Made by a program: the position numbers and the translations under genes | Shown here: piece after piece, positions 1-11,190 of the stretch | How the letters are laid out: the number at the start of each line of letters is the position of its first letter | Position numbering within the stretch: position 1 is the first letter of the stretch | Source of the DNA: Sisyra terminalis | Taxonomy: Eukaryota; Arthropoda; Insecta; Neuroptera; Sisyridae | DNA length: 64,000 nucleotides | NCBI GenBank assembly: GCA_958496175.1 | Contig: OY292276.1 | Coordinates: 24,942,001-25,006,000 of the forward strand | Direction of reading: 5' to 3' | The notes under the pieces: generated by a model | Seen by the model: only the letters and a program-made list of their open reading frames with translations | Database searches by the model: none | What the model was told of the DNA's origin: nothing

Positions 1-670
1 TTTTACATCTTTGCTACTAATTACCTGTTAAAGCCACGGTGACCCAGACTTCATAGTTGCCCAATATTCATACCTATATTGGGAGCTTGCGCAGAGAAAC
101 TTTAGGTTTTATAAAATAACGAAGGTCTGGCGTTCATGGGATCTTGCTCAGTTACTTTTGCTAATCGTTTTCGCTTAGCCTGATAATGTACATAATTATA
201 CCAATAAAAAAGGGAAATTATTTCAAACATAAGAATATTTAATTCAAATTGTTTTTTGCTATTTTTTTTTTAAAATATTTCAGTCAGAATAATAATTTAT
301 TATAACTATCAAAAGGCTTAATATATGTTCAATGAAGTAAACGGTGAGTGGTTAGTTAATGAGATAAAATGTTTTAAAGGAATAGAAAATATGAAGAACG
401 ATAAATAATGGAAATATAAGTGAAATACTAAGGATATTTTATAAATACCTTTCTGGAGCCTATTCATCATACTAATATCCTAATACTTTTGTATTATTTA
501 GATTGGAAGTATAAATTTCTCACATAATTATATTTTGATAACTGAATCGAAACCACCACTGTTAACCCTAAGACTTCTGGTTTTCAGAATGTAATATCAC
601 TTTACTGACTTAAATAAAAGAATTATTACCTTGATCAATTGGACAATATTTAAATTATCACTTGAATCAA
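1..670. other. A+T-rich DNA, nothing recognised
   Basis: No open frame of note, RNA gene or repeat is visible here. Confidence 0.5.
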
Positions 671-714
671 TTTTTTCCCTGTTTTCGTGTATTTGCAATC
701 TGTCCCTGGACAAT
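671..714 (-). mobile_element. 3'-end stub of the jockey-like family
   Basis: This 44-bp stretch matches the 3' terminus of the larger element to its right. Both carry the shared block GTATTTGCAATCTGTCCCTG followed by GACAAT (here about 689-714, there about 991-1016), preceded on the plus strand by a T run and C's, i.e. an A tail on the minus strand. The match stops after GACAAT, as expected for an insertion truncated almost at its 3' end. The hexamer ATCAAT lies at both edges and may be a short target-site duplication. The alternative is a local duplication of the neighbour's end. Confidence 0.6.
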
Positions 715-950
715 CAATGATATTAAATAATTAAGAACAAATAAAGTACGATTAAGTCAAGCAATGCACCAATATTTGATGAAAGCACACACGCGTCAAT
801 GCATGAGGCCATTAGCCAATGGGATTGCAAGATTTAATGATGTTGATTTGTTTTGATTATTGAAATTTTGAAAAACAAACTCCCTCCTAGGCCCAATGCA
901 ATGCATATACGAATACAATGTACATATTCAGGTTAACCAACAGCGATTAA

Positions 951-2920
951 CATTAAATACTTTTTTTTTTTTTTCCCCCCCCGTTTTTGTGTATTTGCAA
1001 TCTGTCCCTGGACAATGAGCAAATCTGGTCTACGTCCGCGCTCTATATTGACTCTTTATTGAGTCAAAATCAAGCTCCTTGAACTTACTCCCTGTGAGGC
1101 AATTCCAGAAACGTGTAGCGCTTCAGTCTATTGTTCTCTCCGCTGTTGTCAAGTAGGCTGATCGCCAGATGATTGGCGTGGTCTTCCAGTCTTTTTTGAT
1201 ATTTTTGGCTGAATCTGGCGATCTCTTCTCTCACGGTGGTCACCTTCAGGTCTTTATGTATGTCGTGGTTAGTGATATACCATGGAGCGTTCGTAATGAG
1301 TCTGAGTGTCTTAGACTGAAAGCGCTGTAGGATATCCACATTGGAGTTACTAGTTGTTCCCCACAGTTCGATGCCGTAGGTCCAGACTGGCTTCAGAATT
1401 ACTTTGTATATCAGTAGTTTATTGTCCAGGGACAATTGCGACCTCCAACCAATCAGCCACTGCAGTTGACGGCATTTGACTTTAAGCTGATCTCTTTTGG
1501 CAGCTATATGTCTCCGCCACGTAAGTCTTCTGTCCAAGTGCATTCCGAGATACTTGACTTCTGTCGCCTGCGGCACCTGAAGGTTGTTGAGATATACCGG
1601 TGGACAGGTATCTCGCCGAGTAGTGAATGTCACATGAACAGATTTGGCTTCATTGACTTTTATTTGCCATTTATTAAGCCATGGTTCCAAATCGTTGAGG
1701 GCCCTTTGTAATTTTTCGGTCGCAACCTGTGGGCATTGATCTGTCGCCATGATCGCTGTATCGTCCGCGTACGTTGCAATTACCAAATTGTCAGTGATAG
1801 GTAAATCTGCCGTATAAATTAAGTACAGTGTGGGTCCCAGTATGCTACCTTGTGGCACCCCAGCACCGACCGGGTGGAGTCCCGATTGATCTTCGTTGTA
1901 GCTGACAAAGAATTTTCTATCCTCCAAGTAGGACTGGAGGACGCGGTAGAGCGGGTAAGGTACCACCTTTTTTAACTTATACAGCAGCCCCAGATGCCAC
2001 ACCTTGTCGAAGGCCTGTGTGATGTCCAGAAAAACTGCGGAACAGTAAGCCTTATCGTTTAGCGTCCTCATGATTGTAGATGCTACTCTGTGAACTTGTT
2101 CGGTGGTGGAGTGTTCCTTGCGGAATCCGAACTGGTGGTTTGGAATGAGACTCTGTTCATCGATACAGGGTTGCAGTTTTTTTAAAAATAGCCTTTCGAA
2201 CAATTTCGACAGTGTGGGTAGCAAGCTGATTGGTCTATATGCCTTCGCGTCGTTTTCGGGCTTTCCTGGCTTGTGGATCATGATTATCTTTGCAATCTTC
2301 CAGTATGATGGGAAATAACCTCTGATAATGATGGCATTGAAGATAGAGGCAAGCAGCATGATTGCATTGGAAGGGAGTTCTTTCAACATTCGACCAGTTA
2401 CTCTCTCGTATCCCGGAGCCTTTTTTGAGTTTACCTTTTCATGTATGCAAGAAGCCACTTCTTCAGGTGTAATATAGAAAGAAGATAGTTCTGCTCCATT
2501 ACTTGGTTGATCATTTGCTGTTTCTTCAGCGGTGAGCTCATGTTGGTCATCGAAGGGTTGGAAAACTGTTGCCAAGTGAGTAGCAAACGTTTCGGCTTTT
2601 TCTCTATCAGTTCTGGCCCATTCCCCACTTTGCTGTCTGATTGGTGGGAATGATTTGTGGGGCCTCTTGATTTTTTTTGTAGTTTTCCAGAGAGAGTAGT
2701 CTGTGGCTGAAGTGGCCGTTAAGTTATTGAGGAAGTATTGCATTGATTCTTCCTTCAGTTCTCTTAGGACCGTTTTCAACCTGGCTGTCGCTCTGTTGAG
2801 GGTTGTTTTGTCTCGCGGGTCACGGGAGCGCATCCATTCCTTGCGCAGCCTTCTTTTTTCTGCAATCATTTCTCTTACCTGTGTGGGACAATCATACGAC
2901 AATAATACGACAATAAATAC
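951..2920 (-). mobile_element. 5'-truncated jockey-like non-LTR retrotransposon with target-site duplication
   Basis: The element occupies about 961-2910 in minus orientation. Its 3' end is a homopolymer tail, read on the plus strand as T14 followed by C8 (961-982), so the transcript would end in G8 then A14. The imperfect 10-bp direct repeats CATTAAATAC (951-960) and CAATAAATAC (2911-2920) flank it directly and fit a target-site duplication. The 5' part, including the apurinic endonuclease domain and any gag-like ORF1, is missing, which is typical of incomplete target-primed reverse transcription. The 3' UTR is only about 100 bp. The open frame has no internal stop, so the insertion is likely fairly recent. 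Jockey clade is inferred from the RT motifs and tail type; a related clade is possible. Confidence 0.85.
1085..2902 (-). CDS. Reverse transcriptase of jockey-like retrotransposon (N-terminally truncated ORF2)
   Basis: This 605-codon open frame encodes the RT-bearing C-terminal part of a non-LTR retrotransposon polyprotein, which copies its own RNA at a nicked chromosomal target. RT motifs in order are AYRPISLLPTLSKLFERL at about residues 221-238, HQFGFRKEHSTTEQ at 256-269, FLDITQAFDKVW at 291-302 (motif A, with its catalytic Asp), GVPQGSILGPTLY at 348-360 (motif B) and YADD at 378-381 (motif C, catalytic pair). KYLGM at 450-454 is the usual thumb-proximal block. The expected upstream endonuclease domain is absent because the element is 5' truncated. 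The listed first codon is TTG; the first ATG is residue 12 and neither is a real start. The frame runs without interruption to a TAA at 1085. All catalytic residues I can identify are intact, but without endonuclease and promoter the copy is almost certainly immobile. Confidence 0.9.
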   Translation of the reverse strand: MSYDCPTQVREMIAEKRRLRKEWMRSRDPRDKTTLNRATARLKTVLRELKEESMQYFLNNLTATSATDYSLWKTTKKIKRPHKSFPPIRQQSGEWARTDREKAETFATHLATVFQPFDDQHELTAEETANDQPSNGAELSSFYITPEEVASCIHEKVNSKKAPGYERVTGRMLKELPSNAIMLLASIFNAIIIRGYFPSYWKIAKIIMIHKPGKPENDAKAYRPISLLPTLSKLFERLFLKKLQPCIDEQSLIPNHQFGFRKEHSTTEQVHRVASTIMRTLNDKAYCSAVFLDITQAFDKVWHLGLLYKLKKVVPYPLYRVLQSYLEDRKFFVSYNEDQSGLHPVGAGVPQGSILGPTLYLIYTADLPITDNLVIATYADDTAIMATDQCPQVATEKLQRALNDLEPWLNKWQIKVNEAKSVHVTFTTRRDTCPPVYLNNLQVPQATEVKYLGMHLDRRLTWRRHIAAKRDQLKVKCRQLQWLIGWRSQLSLDNKLLIYKVILKPVWTYGIELWGTTSNSNVDILQRFQSKTLRLITNAPWYITNHDIHKDLKVTTVREEIARFSQKYQKRLEDHANHLAISLLDNSGENNRLKRYTFLELPHRE

Positions 2921-3173
2921 GAAAGTTATTTTTATTTAATTTTTTTCCACTATAAAATAATATTCAAACAAATTAGACACCTTAAAGGTACTTAAAAGAA
3001 TTATTTTTAAAACGATAGTAAAAAGTTTTATCGGTTAACAATTTTTTATTCAAAAATTTCTATTTTTTTATATATTTGATAAAGCTTTAAATTCGTTTAT
3101 TTTTAATAAAAAAAGGCAATACAACCTTTCAATAATATTAACTGGTATGATCGACAATAATTTTTGTTATTTA

Positions 3174-3803
3174 CAGTCCTTGGCCATATTATTAGACGCA
3201 CTTAAGATTTAAGATATAGAAAATGTACATACTCCTCTAAATTAAATTTAATATTGTTTACTTTTTACATTATAAAAAATTGTATTGACTTTTAAGAAAT
3301 ATATTTTTTGGATAAGGGTAAAATCTTGTTTTTTATCCCTATTACCCTACTTTAGGATAATAGCCTTGATTTGAAACCCATTGAAAATATACGGAAGTTG
3401 CTGAAGAAAAAAGTAGCCAAAGAGGTGGTCACAACAGAAAAATAGCCCTTAGAAAAAATATTCACGTATGGAATCATCATCCACAAATACAGCAGACGGT
3501 ATTGTCCTACATGAACAGCATACTGCGCAGAATGGGAACTTAAATATCAGTAAACGGGTTTTCAATTTAAATATTAAACAATTCAGTTCGCCATAACTAA
3601 AAATGTGTTTAATTAATTTGGTGGTAACAATTTATTTTTTTGTAAATATGATTTTTGGTCACGCTAGTTGGTAATAAACGTAATAAATAAAATATATACA
3701 AAAAAGTTAATCTCCATCAAAAATATGGACCCAAAATACAATAACTCTTACTTTAGGCCTTATAGAAAACCTATTGCGCGTCTATAAATATGGCCAGGGA
3801 CTG
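3174..3803 (+). mobile_element. Internally deleted Tc1-like DNA transposon
   Basis: The two ends are inverted repeats. The left end begins CAGTCCTTGGCCATATTATT (3174) and the reverse complement of the right end begins CAGTCCCTGGCCATATTTAT (ending at 3803); both continue into AGACGC. Each end abuts a TA dinucleotide (3172-3173 and 3804-3805), the target duplication of Tc1/mariner elements. At 630 bp it is less than half the usual 1.6 kb. Only the C-terminal end of a transposase frame survives inside, so it is non-autonomous. Confidence 0.85.
3364..3542 (+). pseudogene. Tc1-like transposase, C-terminal remnant
   Basis: Conceptual translation gives DLKPIENIRKLLKKKVAK, matching the family's S-P-D-L-N-P-I-E-N block around the last catalytic acidic residue of the DDE domain. 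After one in-frame TAG and a shift of frame it continues as IHVWNHHPQIQQTVLSYMNS and a terminal LRRMGT before a TAA at about 3542. This is the normal C-terminus of Tc1-type transposases, which cut and paste the element at TA sites. The N-terminal helix-turn-helix region and the first two catalytic acids are missing. The frame is broken by at least one stop and one frameshift, so no protein is made. Confidence 0.8.
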
Positions 3804-3805
3804 TA

Positions 3806-4540
3806 TATGCGATCGATTTCGAAAAATTGAAAACTAATACAAATTTAGACAGAGGATGAGTAGAAGAGAGTATTAGAAGTACTATTTGAGAATCGATAAT
3901 ATCCGTTGTAGAATAGATAAGTGTTTGATTTTAAATTCAAGTTTCATTGACTACTTAATTTTTAATACACACATTTTTATTTAAAAGATTTGAAATTTTC
4001 CTAACAACAATTTAAAATGCCTGCAATTGATTGTCGATCTCTTCACGATCGACCGTTTGCCCACCCCTGATACACTTATACACTTCTTTACATTTTTAAA
4101 ATTTTTAAATTCATTTACACGTTACTTAAGGATAGTAGTTATTCTATTGAAAAAACCATAACCATTATTCAAAAATAATATTAGATTAATTAAGAAAACT
4201 TCACTCTTGTCGGATATCCCACGATATCTCTTTAGTTGTTTTTATCTCTAATATAAGTACAAAGTATTTAAAAATGATTTTTTACACACGAAGTTATGAA
4301 AAAAATGAATTGAATATCTTTTAAATAAAAAAAATATGACAAATATTTAAATTGCAATAGTTTAGACTTGAACCATTACCACCATTAATATTGTATGAAA
4401 ATAATTCAAGGATATTTTTTTCGAATGCTCCGTTAGCATTAAAAAACGTGTATATGTGATTTACGAGAAACGTGAGTTCGTTTTTCTTTTCTTTTTTTAA
4501 TTTTCTTTCGTCATTCTTGTGCTTTTTGCGAGCGTCTCTT
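3806..4540. other. A+T-rich DNA, nothing recognised
   Basis: No coding, RNA or repeat signal could be supported here. Confidence 0.4.
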
Positions 4541-4544
4541 GTGT

Positions 4545-4680
4545 GCAAAAAGGGCCATAATGCATCAGATAGTGTACGGCCAGCGCGATTCTATGACGCT
4601 CTTATCGCGAAAATCCACGTTCGTCTCGAAGATGAAGCTCATTCTCGAGAGCTTTGCTCCACGTTTACAACTTTTATACA
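4545..4680 (-). promoter_or_regulatory. GC-richer patch with a TATA-like box (weak candidate)
   Basis: This stretch is clearly less A+T-rich than its surroundings and contains several CpG dinucleotides. On the minus strand TATAAAAG (plus-strand 4671-4678) lies just upstream of the GC-richer part, so a minus-strand transcript would start near 4645-4650. No matching initiator and no convincing downstream coding exon were found. It may be a promoter, a conserved noncoding block or chance. Confidence 0.2.
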
Positions 4681-6420
4681 AATCGACTAGTATTATGACG
4701 ATATCATAGGAGAAATGTGCTTTTTTTCTCGATTTTTGCCAAAGAAGAATGGAGGTTTTGAATGGTTTTTGTTGTTTTTGCGTTAGAGAGACGGGAGGAT
4801 ATTCTGATTTACCATAACACTATTCCACTTAACAAGACACAAAAAAAAAAAGAAACGATTTTTGAGAAAAATAATATTGAGATTCAACAGACAGCCTTAC
4901 CCATAAATTGTATTTAATTTTTGAAAGCATGAAATTGGTATTAAGTCGATGTCTTTTTTACCTGAAACAGAAAAGAAAGAAAAGTAATTTTTTATTTGCA
5001 TTTTTTTGGAAAAATTTATGAAGCAATAGTACAATTACGAAGCCAAAAGTTTGATTCTACTTTTATTGGGCAATTTTTTTTTTATTTATTGTATCAATTC
5101 GGTTTTATTTCGTAACAATTTTCTGAAATTTCCACTTCATTCTCGGCTCGAATAAGTAATAAAAATGCTTTTATTTTCAAATAAAATTTCATGTTCGTAT
5201 AATAATACACACACGAAAAACTAGAATTTTCCACCACACAACAAACAACAACTGTTAACCGAATGATAATGTCGACTCGAAAATGGGGCGAAAACTCGTA
5301 CGACTAAACGCCTATTTCGCAACATAATTAGTTTCAAGCGCCCAAACAAACAGAAACGGCCACGGCAAGCAACCCTTATGTGATAACCTGGCTGTTTTCG
5401 ACAATTTACTGACCAGCTCCTAATAAATTTTCCAAGCAATCGGGAAAATTGGGTTAATTAAGCACTGAATTCAAAAAAGTTCAAGAGAAAAAAAAGTTCA
5501 ATAATTCTCCAATTGAAGAAAACAATAACGCTAGTAACACTAAAAAATATTTCCATTACTATTAAATACTTGTAAAAATGGGCATAAAAATTTTAAAGTT
5601 CTAAGTTTTAAGGTAATTATTCGCGTGTGAACTACCAAAACATTTTTTTTCCTTAAATAATAACAAAATGTTTTTAGTTGAAATAAGGGTTATAATGTAA
5701 GTATGTACGAGTGACTCGAGAGGGTTTCTAAAAAAAATTGTACCCTGTCACTCATATATCATTATAAAACACGCAACAAAAAACAGAAATGCGCCACCTT
5801 GCTTCTTCAACCAAACCATTTTATTTTTTATGCCACCCCTGAGTCTTATGTCATGTGCCATTTACGTACACTTTGCTTACACTTTCCAACTATATTTTAG
5901 CCTTTTTCTTTTTTTTTACGAATGCAATTCAATCGTTACATAGTCAAGAAAACGAATAATTTATTTGTGTGGTATGAATACGCACGCGGTGAGGACAAAA
6001 GAGGTTTTCCTTCCTTTAAATAAATAAAAAACCTATTTTTTTCTCGATTGTATTTTTCGATGCCTTACTTTTACAAATCCTATTTTTCGATTCGCTTATG
6101 GGTTTTATTTTCAATGACTTATTCTTAATGCAATATTTCCTACTTTTTTAGTACATGGATTCAATATTGAAATAAAGACTTTGTCTTAAAAAAATCGAAT
6201 AACAGTAGATTTCATCAAGTTAATATAATGAAACTTAAGTTGTTTAGAACTACGACTAATAGGCTAAAATATTTAAAATATTTATAGCTTTTTGAATTTG
6301 GAATTGTTTCTTTCTAAGGGTCGTTATTTTTGCATCTTAATAGTGCCATTTATCTTCCAAATAAAATTTTATCAATTAAATTATAGTCAATAACGTTTTG
6401 TTATCGAAACCATGTGATGT
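4681..6420. other. A+T-rich DNA, nothing recognised
   Basis: The open frame at 5221-5439 (minus) shows no family motif and is probably a chance frame. No other signal was seen. Confidence 0.4.
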
Positions 6421-6576
6421 ACCAAGGTTTATAAAATACATAGGCCTCATGCGCTACGTGACGTTTCCAAAAGAAATTCGTACATATCTTCAGACTGATT
6501 CAAATTTCAAAATTCTTCGTATGACGTCATATTTTTTTTTCTAATGGGGCAACCTGTGTAATTTATAAACCTTGGT
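6421..6576. mobile_element. Short TIR element (MITE), 156 bp
   Basis: The left end ACCAAGGTTTATAAAATACA recurs as an inverted copy at the right end, whose reverse complement begins ACCAAGGTTTATAAATTACA; similarity extends to about 24 bp. Subterminal TGACG motifs occur near both ends. There is no coding capacity. I could not define a clean target-site duplication, though GATGT and AATGT lie at the two edges, so the superfamily is undetermined. Confidence 0.7.
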
Positions 6577-7560
6577 AATGTACTACATGTATACTAAAAC
6601 CAGGGAGAATATTGTATGTATCTTCAAACTAAGAAAAGAATAACTCAAATCGAACTAATAGATTTCTATCGAGCCTTAGGATAGATATATTTTGTTTTTA
6701 AAAACACTTTAGCAGAAAATGTAAGAACTGTTATCCATGTTTTATTTCATTAAAAATAAAAGTGTATAATAAATTAAACTCCCAAATGAATAAGCATTTG
6801 TTTGCGATAGAGTTACAATTATTACCACAAATAAATCAATTCGTAATTTTTAAGAAAATCAATACACCTTATCAAACACCTGAATGTCTAGAAATGCAGA
6901 TAAATTCAATAAATTTCCTGATCTGCAGATTCTTGTTATATTCTTCTATAAAATTCTATATTAATTATTCTGCATGATAAAAGTAATAGACGTAATGGAC
7001 ATGATCAAAAAATAATTTTAAATCAGAATTCAAAATAACATCCATGGTTTATATTTTTAATTCGCTAAGGTCAACCTAATAGATAATATATCTACCATAT
7101 CTAAAAAGGAATTAATTTTTGGTAAGACTTTGAAATAATACTTTATATCTGCAGGCCAATATATTTATTCAAAAGAAAAAAAAACTTTAGCAAAGTATGT
7201 GCACTATTTAATAGTCAAAGTAATAAAATCCTCTTAAATGGGTCCAGATTTGGTTAAAATTTTGGAGAAAAACTATAAATAAATTTTTTAGATTATTTTT
7301 TTTCTTTTATTTGCCTAATATTTTGATATTTGTTATACCTATAGTTAAAAAATCATCGTTTTTAATTTTTTCATTTTAAGATATAAATTATATTTTCTAA
7401 TTCTTTCTGATGATAAACAATGCTCTTAAAAAGTTAGCCTTTTAAAAGAAATAAACTCCTATATTTATATTAGTTCAATAAATGTCAAAATTCGGTAAGT
7501 TAAGTATTTCTTTTTGTGTCATTTGTTGAGCTTTTGTCGAGGTTTATTGTTGGTAATTAT
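6577..7560. other. A+T-rich DNA, nothing recognised
   Basis: No supported feature. The short frame at 6762-6977 has no recognisable motif. Confidence 0.4.
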
Positions 7561-7770
7561 TTATGGAACATAAAGTTTGTGTGAATGACCATCTGATCTG
7601 GCGTCCATTGTGCCCTTCAAGCCGAAAAATGGCCGAATCATGTGACGGTAATATTGAGCAGTGATTGTCACAACATAAGAGGGTTGCAAGGGAAAAAAAC
7701 TACTAATGACACATCTGGCTAAGAGCAGCATTCGAATTAATGAATTAAATTTCGATTTTCGGAAAGCCAC
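7561..7770 (-). pseudogene. Possible Tc1/mariner-like transposase fragment
   Basis: The minus-strand frame contains VTITAQYYRHMIRPFF, which resembles the segment just before the second catalytic Asp in IS630/Tc1/mariner transposases (pattern V-T-V-x-x-x-R-Y-x-x-M-x-x-x-F). The next part should read as a W-F-Q-Q-D-G-A block but does not, so the copy is degraded or frameshifted. I found no flanking inverted repeats. The call rests on this single block. Confidence 0.45.
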
Positions 7771-9640
7771 AGATATGATACCTATTTTATCAAATAAGGG
7801 TAGATTTTAATATTGCATATGCGTTTTGGGCAGTAACCAATGTTTCTAATTTATTTCCTTTTTTTTTGTTATTATACTAACTAATATATCTTATAAAATT
7901 TCAAACAAAGTGTACTTCCGGATCTTTTTCTTTAGAAATTAAATTTATATTTTAGGCCTCTTGATTCGTCTTAAATTAAAGAAAATTTTATGATTGCTTA
8001 AACAAAAAAAAAAAATAGAATGAAATTTAAAATTGTACCGGAAAAAGTCTTGTCATTTTTTTGCACAAATAAGAACAGCCACTCGTTACGTTCAAGCCTC
8101 ATATATATCAAAGTATTTTTTTTATTTGCTCCCTGAATCCAGTGATTAATACGCCTACGTGTTCATCAACCCTTTTGTTTATTTATATTCCAAGCAAAAA
8201 GCGAGATATTTTCTTCTTTTTTTTGTTAATGCAAAATATAAAAATGATTTCTTTCGTTTCGTTTTTATAATTTAGAGTTTATTTTTCGCAAGCTTTATGC
8301 GCCACAAACGTATAAATATCCCAAGGTAGACAGTCAAGGTACACACACAAGTATGACGAATGAAAAGTGCTTCCAGCGGGATTCTTGTCCCCATTCCCGT
8401 GCTTCACCCCGAAAGTAGAAAACAACAGGAGCGTTGCTTTGATGTGTGGTGTGGTTATGTTGATATAAGAACTTTTATCTTGGTGGCAAATTACTCTATC
8501 TGCAAAGCTGCTAATTTTGACTTTGTTGATAAAAATTCACAATAATAATTACAATGCAAAAGTCGAGAGATGTTTTTTGGAAATGTTCCCATTATCATTT
8601 TAAGCTGACGACCAGGAAAAACCTGGAGGATATTAGTAAATTTCAAAACAAATTCAAAGCACAACTTTAGTTCTAATTTTAACAAAAAAAAATTTGTTCC
8701 TGTTTTAATATATATTTTTATACCATTTTGAAAATCACATTGAAATATCAGCTTTAAACATTTTATGAGTTGATAATTAGAATATCATCACTTAAGTCAT
8801 GGCTTCATGTTTTAATGAACCAAGTTGACAAGGACATGAAATTGTATGTGGTTTAAAAATAGAAATAAGTGTAATTGACGAAAAATTTAGTTCGTCTCAT
8901 GTCTTCTGGGTAATTTAACATTGCAAACATGCCGTCAAATTGTAATCACGTGTTAATATGAAACTTTTGAAATTTATTTTAGAAAAATTTAACGGATATC
9001 CTAATATCGTAAATTATACTTAAAAATTTTAGTTACAAATGTAATGAAGAAATGAAGCAACTAAGAATTGGTGTTCCTTTTTAAAATTCAAAGAAATTAA
9101 AGAAAAAAATTTTTTTCTTCATTTATACACTTTTACTTGAGACATTTTAGGTGCTTCAAATTGACATTAGAATTCATGAAATTAAAATTTTTGATATGCT
9201 TTCCCTACAATTGTATGAAAATTATTTTTGCAAATATTAACTTTTAACTAATAGGTGAAAATTCGTTTTATTTCGAGATTTTTTTCGACATTGTTTCCCT
9301 CAGTTTTTCGTAAACAAAAAGATTTTGTTGTTTTAAGCATTCCATTCAAAAGTAAACATTAGGTATTTAAATTATTTGATTAATAAATGAGATCTACACC
9401 GAAGCAAACAATTGAAAACTCAGATAAATGCTAAATTGCTGCTTAAAATTCGAACTTAAAGTGGTAGGTAGCATAATTTGCATTCCTATTTAAAGTAGAA
9501 TCTTCATCTTTTCCTGCATCATACTATTTGTTCGTAATCTTTCCTCAAAGACTTATGAATTTCATCAATCAACTTTGATGTGAAAATGTTTGAGTACCTT
9601 TATTAAAACTGTTCAACTCAAAAATGTATAATGTTTTCCA
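7771..9640. other. A+T-rich DNA, nothing recognised
   Basis: Includes a slightly GC-richer piece around 8340-8460 whose 61-codon frame matches no family I know. Confidence 0.4.
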
Positions 9641-9647
9641 TTGTTTT

Positions 9648-9905
9648 GGGGGCCTTTTCTAAGAATTTCTTCGCACTGCGTCGTAAAAGGGCTATTACGT
9701 CCCTGCTTTATCGCTAGTTCCAATTAATAAGGCATGCTTCTGGGATTCATTTCAGTCAATAATCAATTGGATCTTTGTGGTTGGGTAAGTCAAGAAAGCT
9801 AAGACGACCTAGAAACATAGCTGGGGAGTCAAATAGCACGTGAGAGGTAGTCTCCTTTTACCTACCACATTTCCTGCATGCAATTAACTCTGTATTTATG
9901 CCTTT
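9648..9905 (-). pseudogene. Decayed non-LTR retroelement C-terminus (zinc-knuckle region)
   Basis: One minus-strand frame, interrupted by about six stops, reads ELIACRKCG, then ETTSHVLFD, then SFLDLPNHKDPIDY and ends near KKFLEKAP. The C-x2-C followed by a His-containing block is the usual layout of the Cys/His-rich tail after the RNase H domain in several non-LTR retrotransposon clades; the last Cys is replaced by Asp here. Sequence up to about 10150 may be the RNase H part but is too degraded to call. It is non-functional. Confidence 0.5.
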
Positions 9906-10225
9906 AGTTAGTTTTGAGACCCTTTCTTGTAGGGTCCCATTATAAGACAGACTTACATTTTGGTATCCCTTCTTCCTTGATTCAAAAGTCTTATATTATG
10001 GTCTTTCAGAGGTCTCTTTATCGTAACGTTTGAGAATTTACCTCCTGAGTAATTACTTGTATTCCAGGATTTTATTTGATCATTTTGAGTCCATTCGGTT
10101 GTTTGATTTAGTGCTGTGTATACCGGTCCTCCTATAGTCGGTTTATAAATATGTCTAGTTAAACATATTTATATTCATTGCATATGCCGGTGGTTTGAGT
10201 CTGCATCATAATAATATAGATATCA

Positions 10226-11190
10226 ATATTATAGGTACCGACTTGTTTGCCGCAAAATGTACAAATATTTTGCCGAATATTCGGTACCTCAGCTAAAAAA
10301 CCTACCAAATATTCGGAAAAATCACCATGCTTAGTATCTCTTCCTTTGGATTGGTGCTTTTACTCCACACAAAATTAAAATATAAGGATATGAGTTTTTT
10401 GGATAAAGTTTAGTGTGACGGTTAAAAATTGACAAATAATTCATATGTTATACTTATGAAAAAAAAACGGAATGATACAAGTAGTTGCTACTATAGTTAC
10501 ATTTACTTATCTTTTGAAAATAAGTTCAAAACTCATCAAGTAAAAATGTAGCGATTGTTACGACTAGTATACAAAATTTAACTTCATAGAATTTTCTAAG
10601 TATATACAAGTTGGGAAATAATATAATTATTCAACCGCAGTGAAACAGTAGTTGAAAGTAGTTGAAACAAATATTTATTATTGCTACAAATATTTATTGT
10701 TCGTTTGTTCAAAATCCTAAATCTCCTCAAATTCTTTGCCGACCGTTTTAAACTTGGAACCCAACGTTGTATTGATATTCTTGCATGATTCAATTAAATC
10801 AGGGAACTCAATAGAGTCTCACATCATCAGGTACAGTGAATGCTGCAGTTTATGATGCTGCAGGTTGTCAAAGAAGATTTTTTATTGTAATTTTCGCGCT
10901 AAAAATTTACATTTTTAAAAACATAATGATTTTTTTCAAAACTTAAATGAAAAATATATATCTTAAAGATAAATTACAGTGAGAGATGCAGCGTGTTGCT
11001 CAGAAAGATGATTTTTAAGTTTCACGAATACGTTTTATTGATTCCATTGGGAAAAATCAAAGGGAACTAATAGTGAAATCACCAGAAGAATATTTTTAAT
11101 TTTATGAATCAATATGAAAATAAAAAGTAACTGATTAAACCTATAATAACATAGAGATAATTAGTAATAGGGAACTAATTTTCAATAATC
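10226..11190 (+). repeat. Dispersed repeat 'A', copy 1
   Basis: This block aligns by eye, in the same orientation, with 12915-14345. Shared anchors include ATTTTGCCGAATATTCGG near 10268, AGGATATGAGTTTTT near 10385, and ACTCAATAGAGTCTCACATC near 10806, with moderate similarity between. The palindrome GCCGAATATTCGG is characteristic. A minus-strand frame near 10710-10830 reads DSIEFPDLIESC in this copy and DSIESPNLIEAY in the other, so part may once have been coding. The motif style suggests a decayed DNA transposon, possibly hAT-like, but I cannot show termini. Confidence 0.7.

Noticed and set aside
1436..1711. Plus-strand frames within the retrotransposon (also 2103-2318 and 2703-2939)
   Set aside because: Shadows of the minus-strand reverse transcriptase frame.
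4321..4548. Lysine-rich minus-strand frame below the TATA-like box as a first exon
   Set aside because: Its listed start is not ATG, nearby ATGs are in other frames, and the putative donor CTC|GTAAAT is weak.
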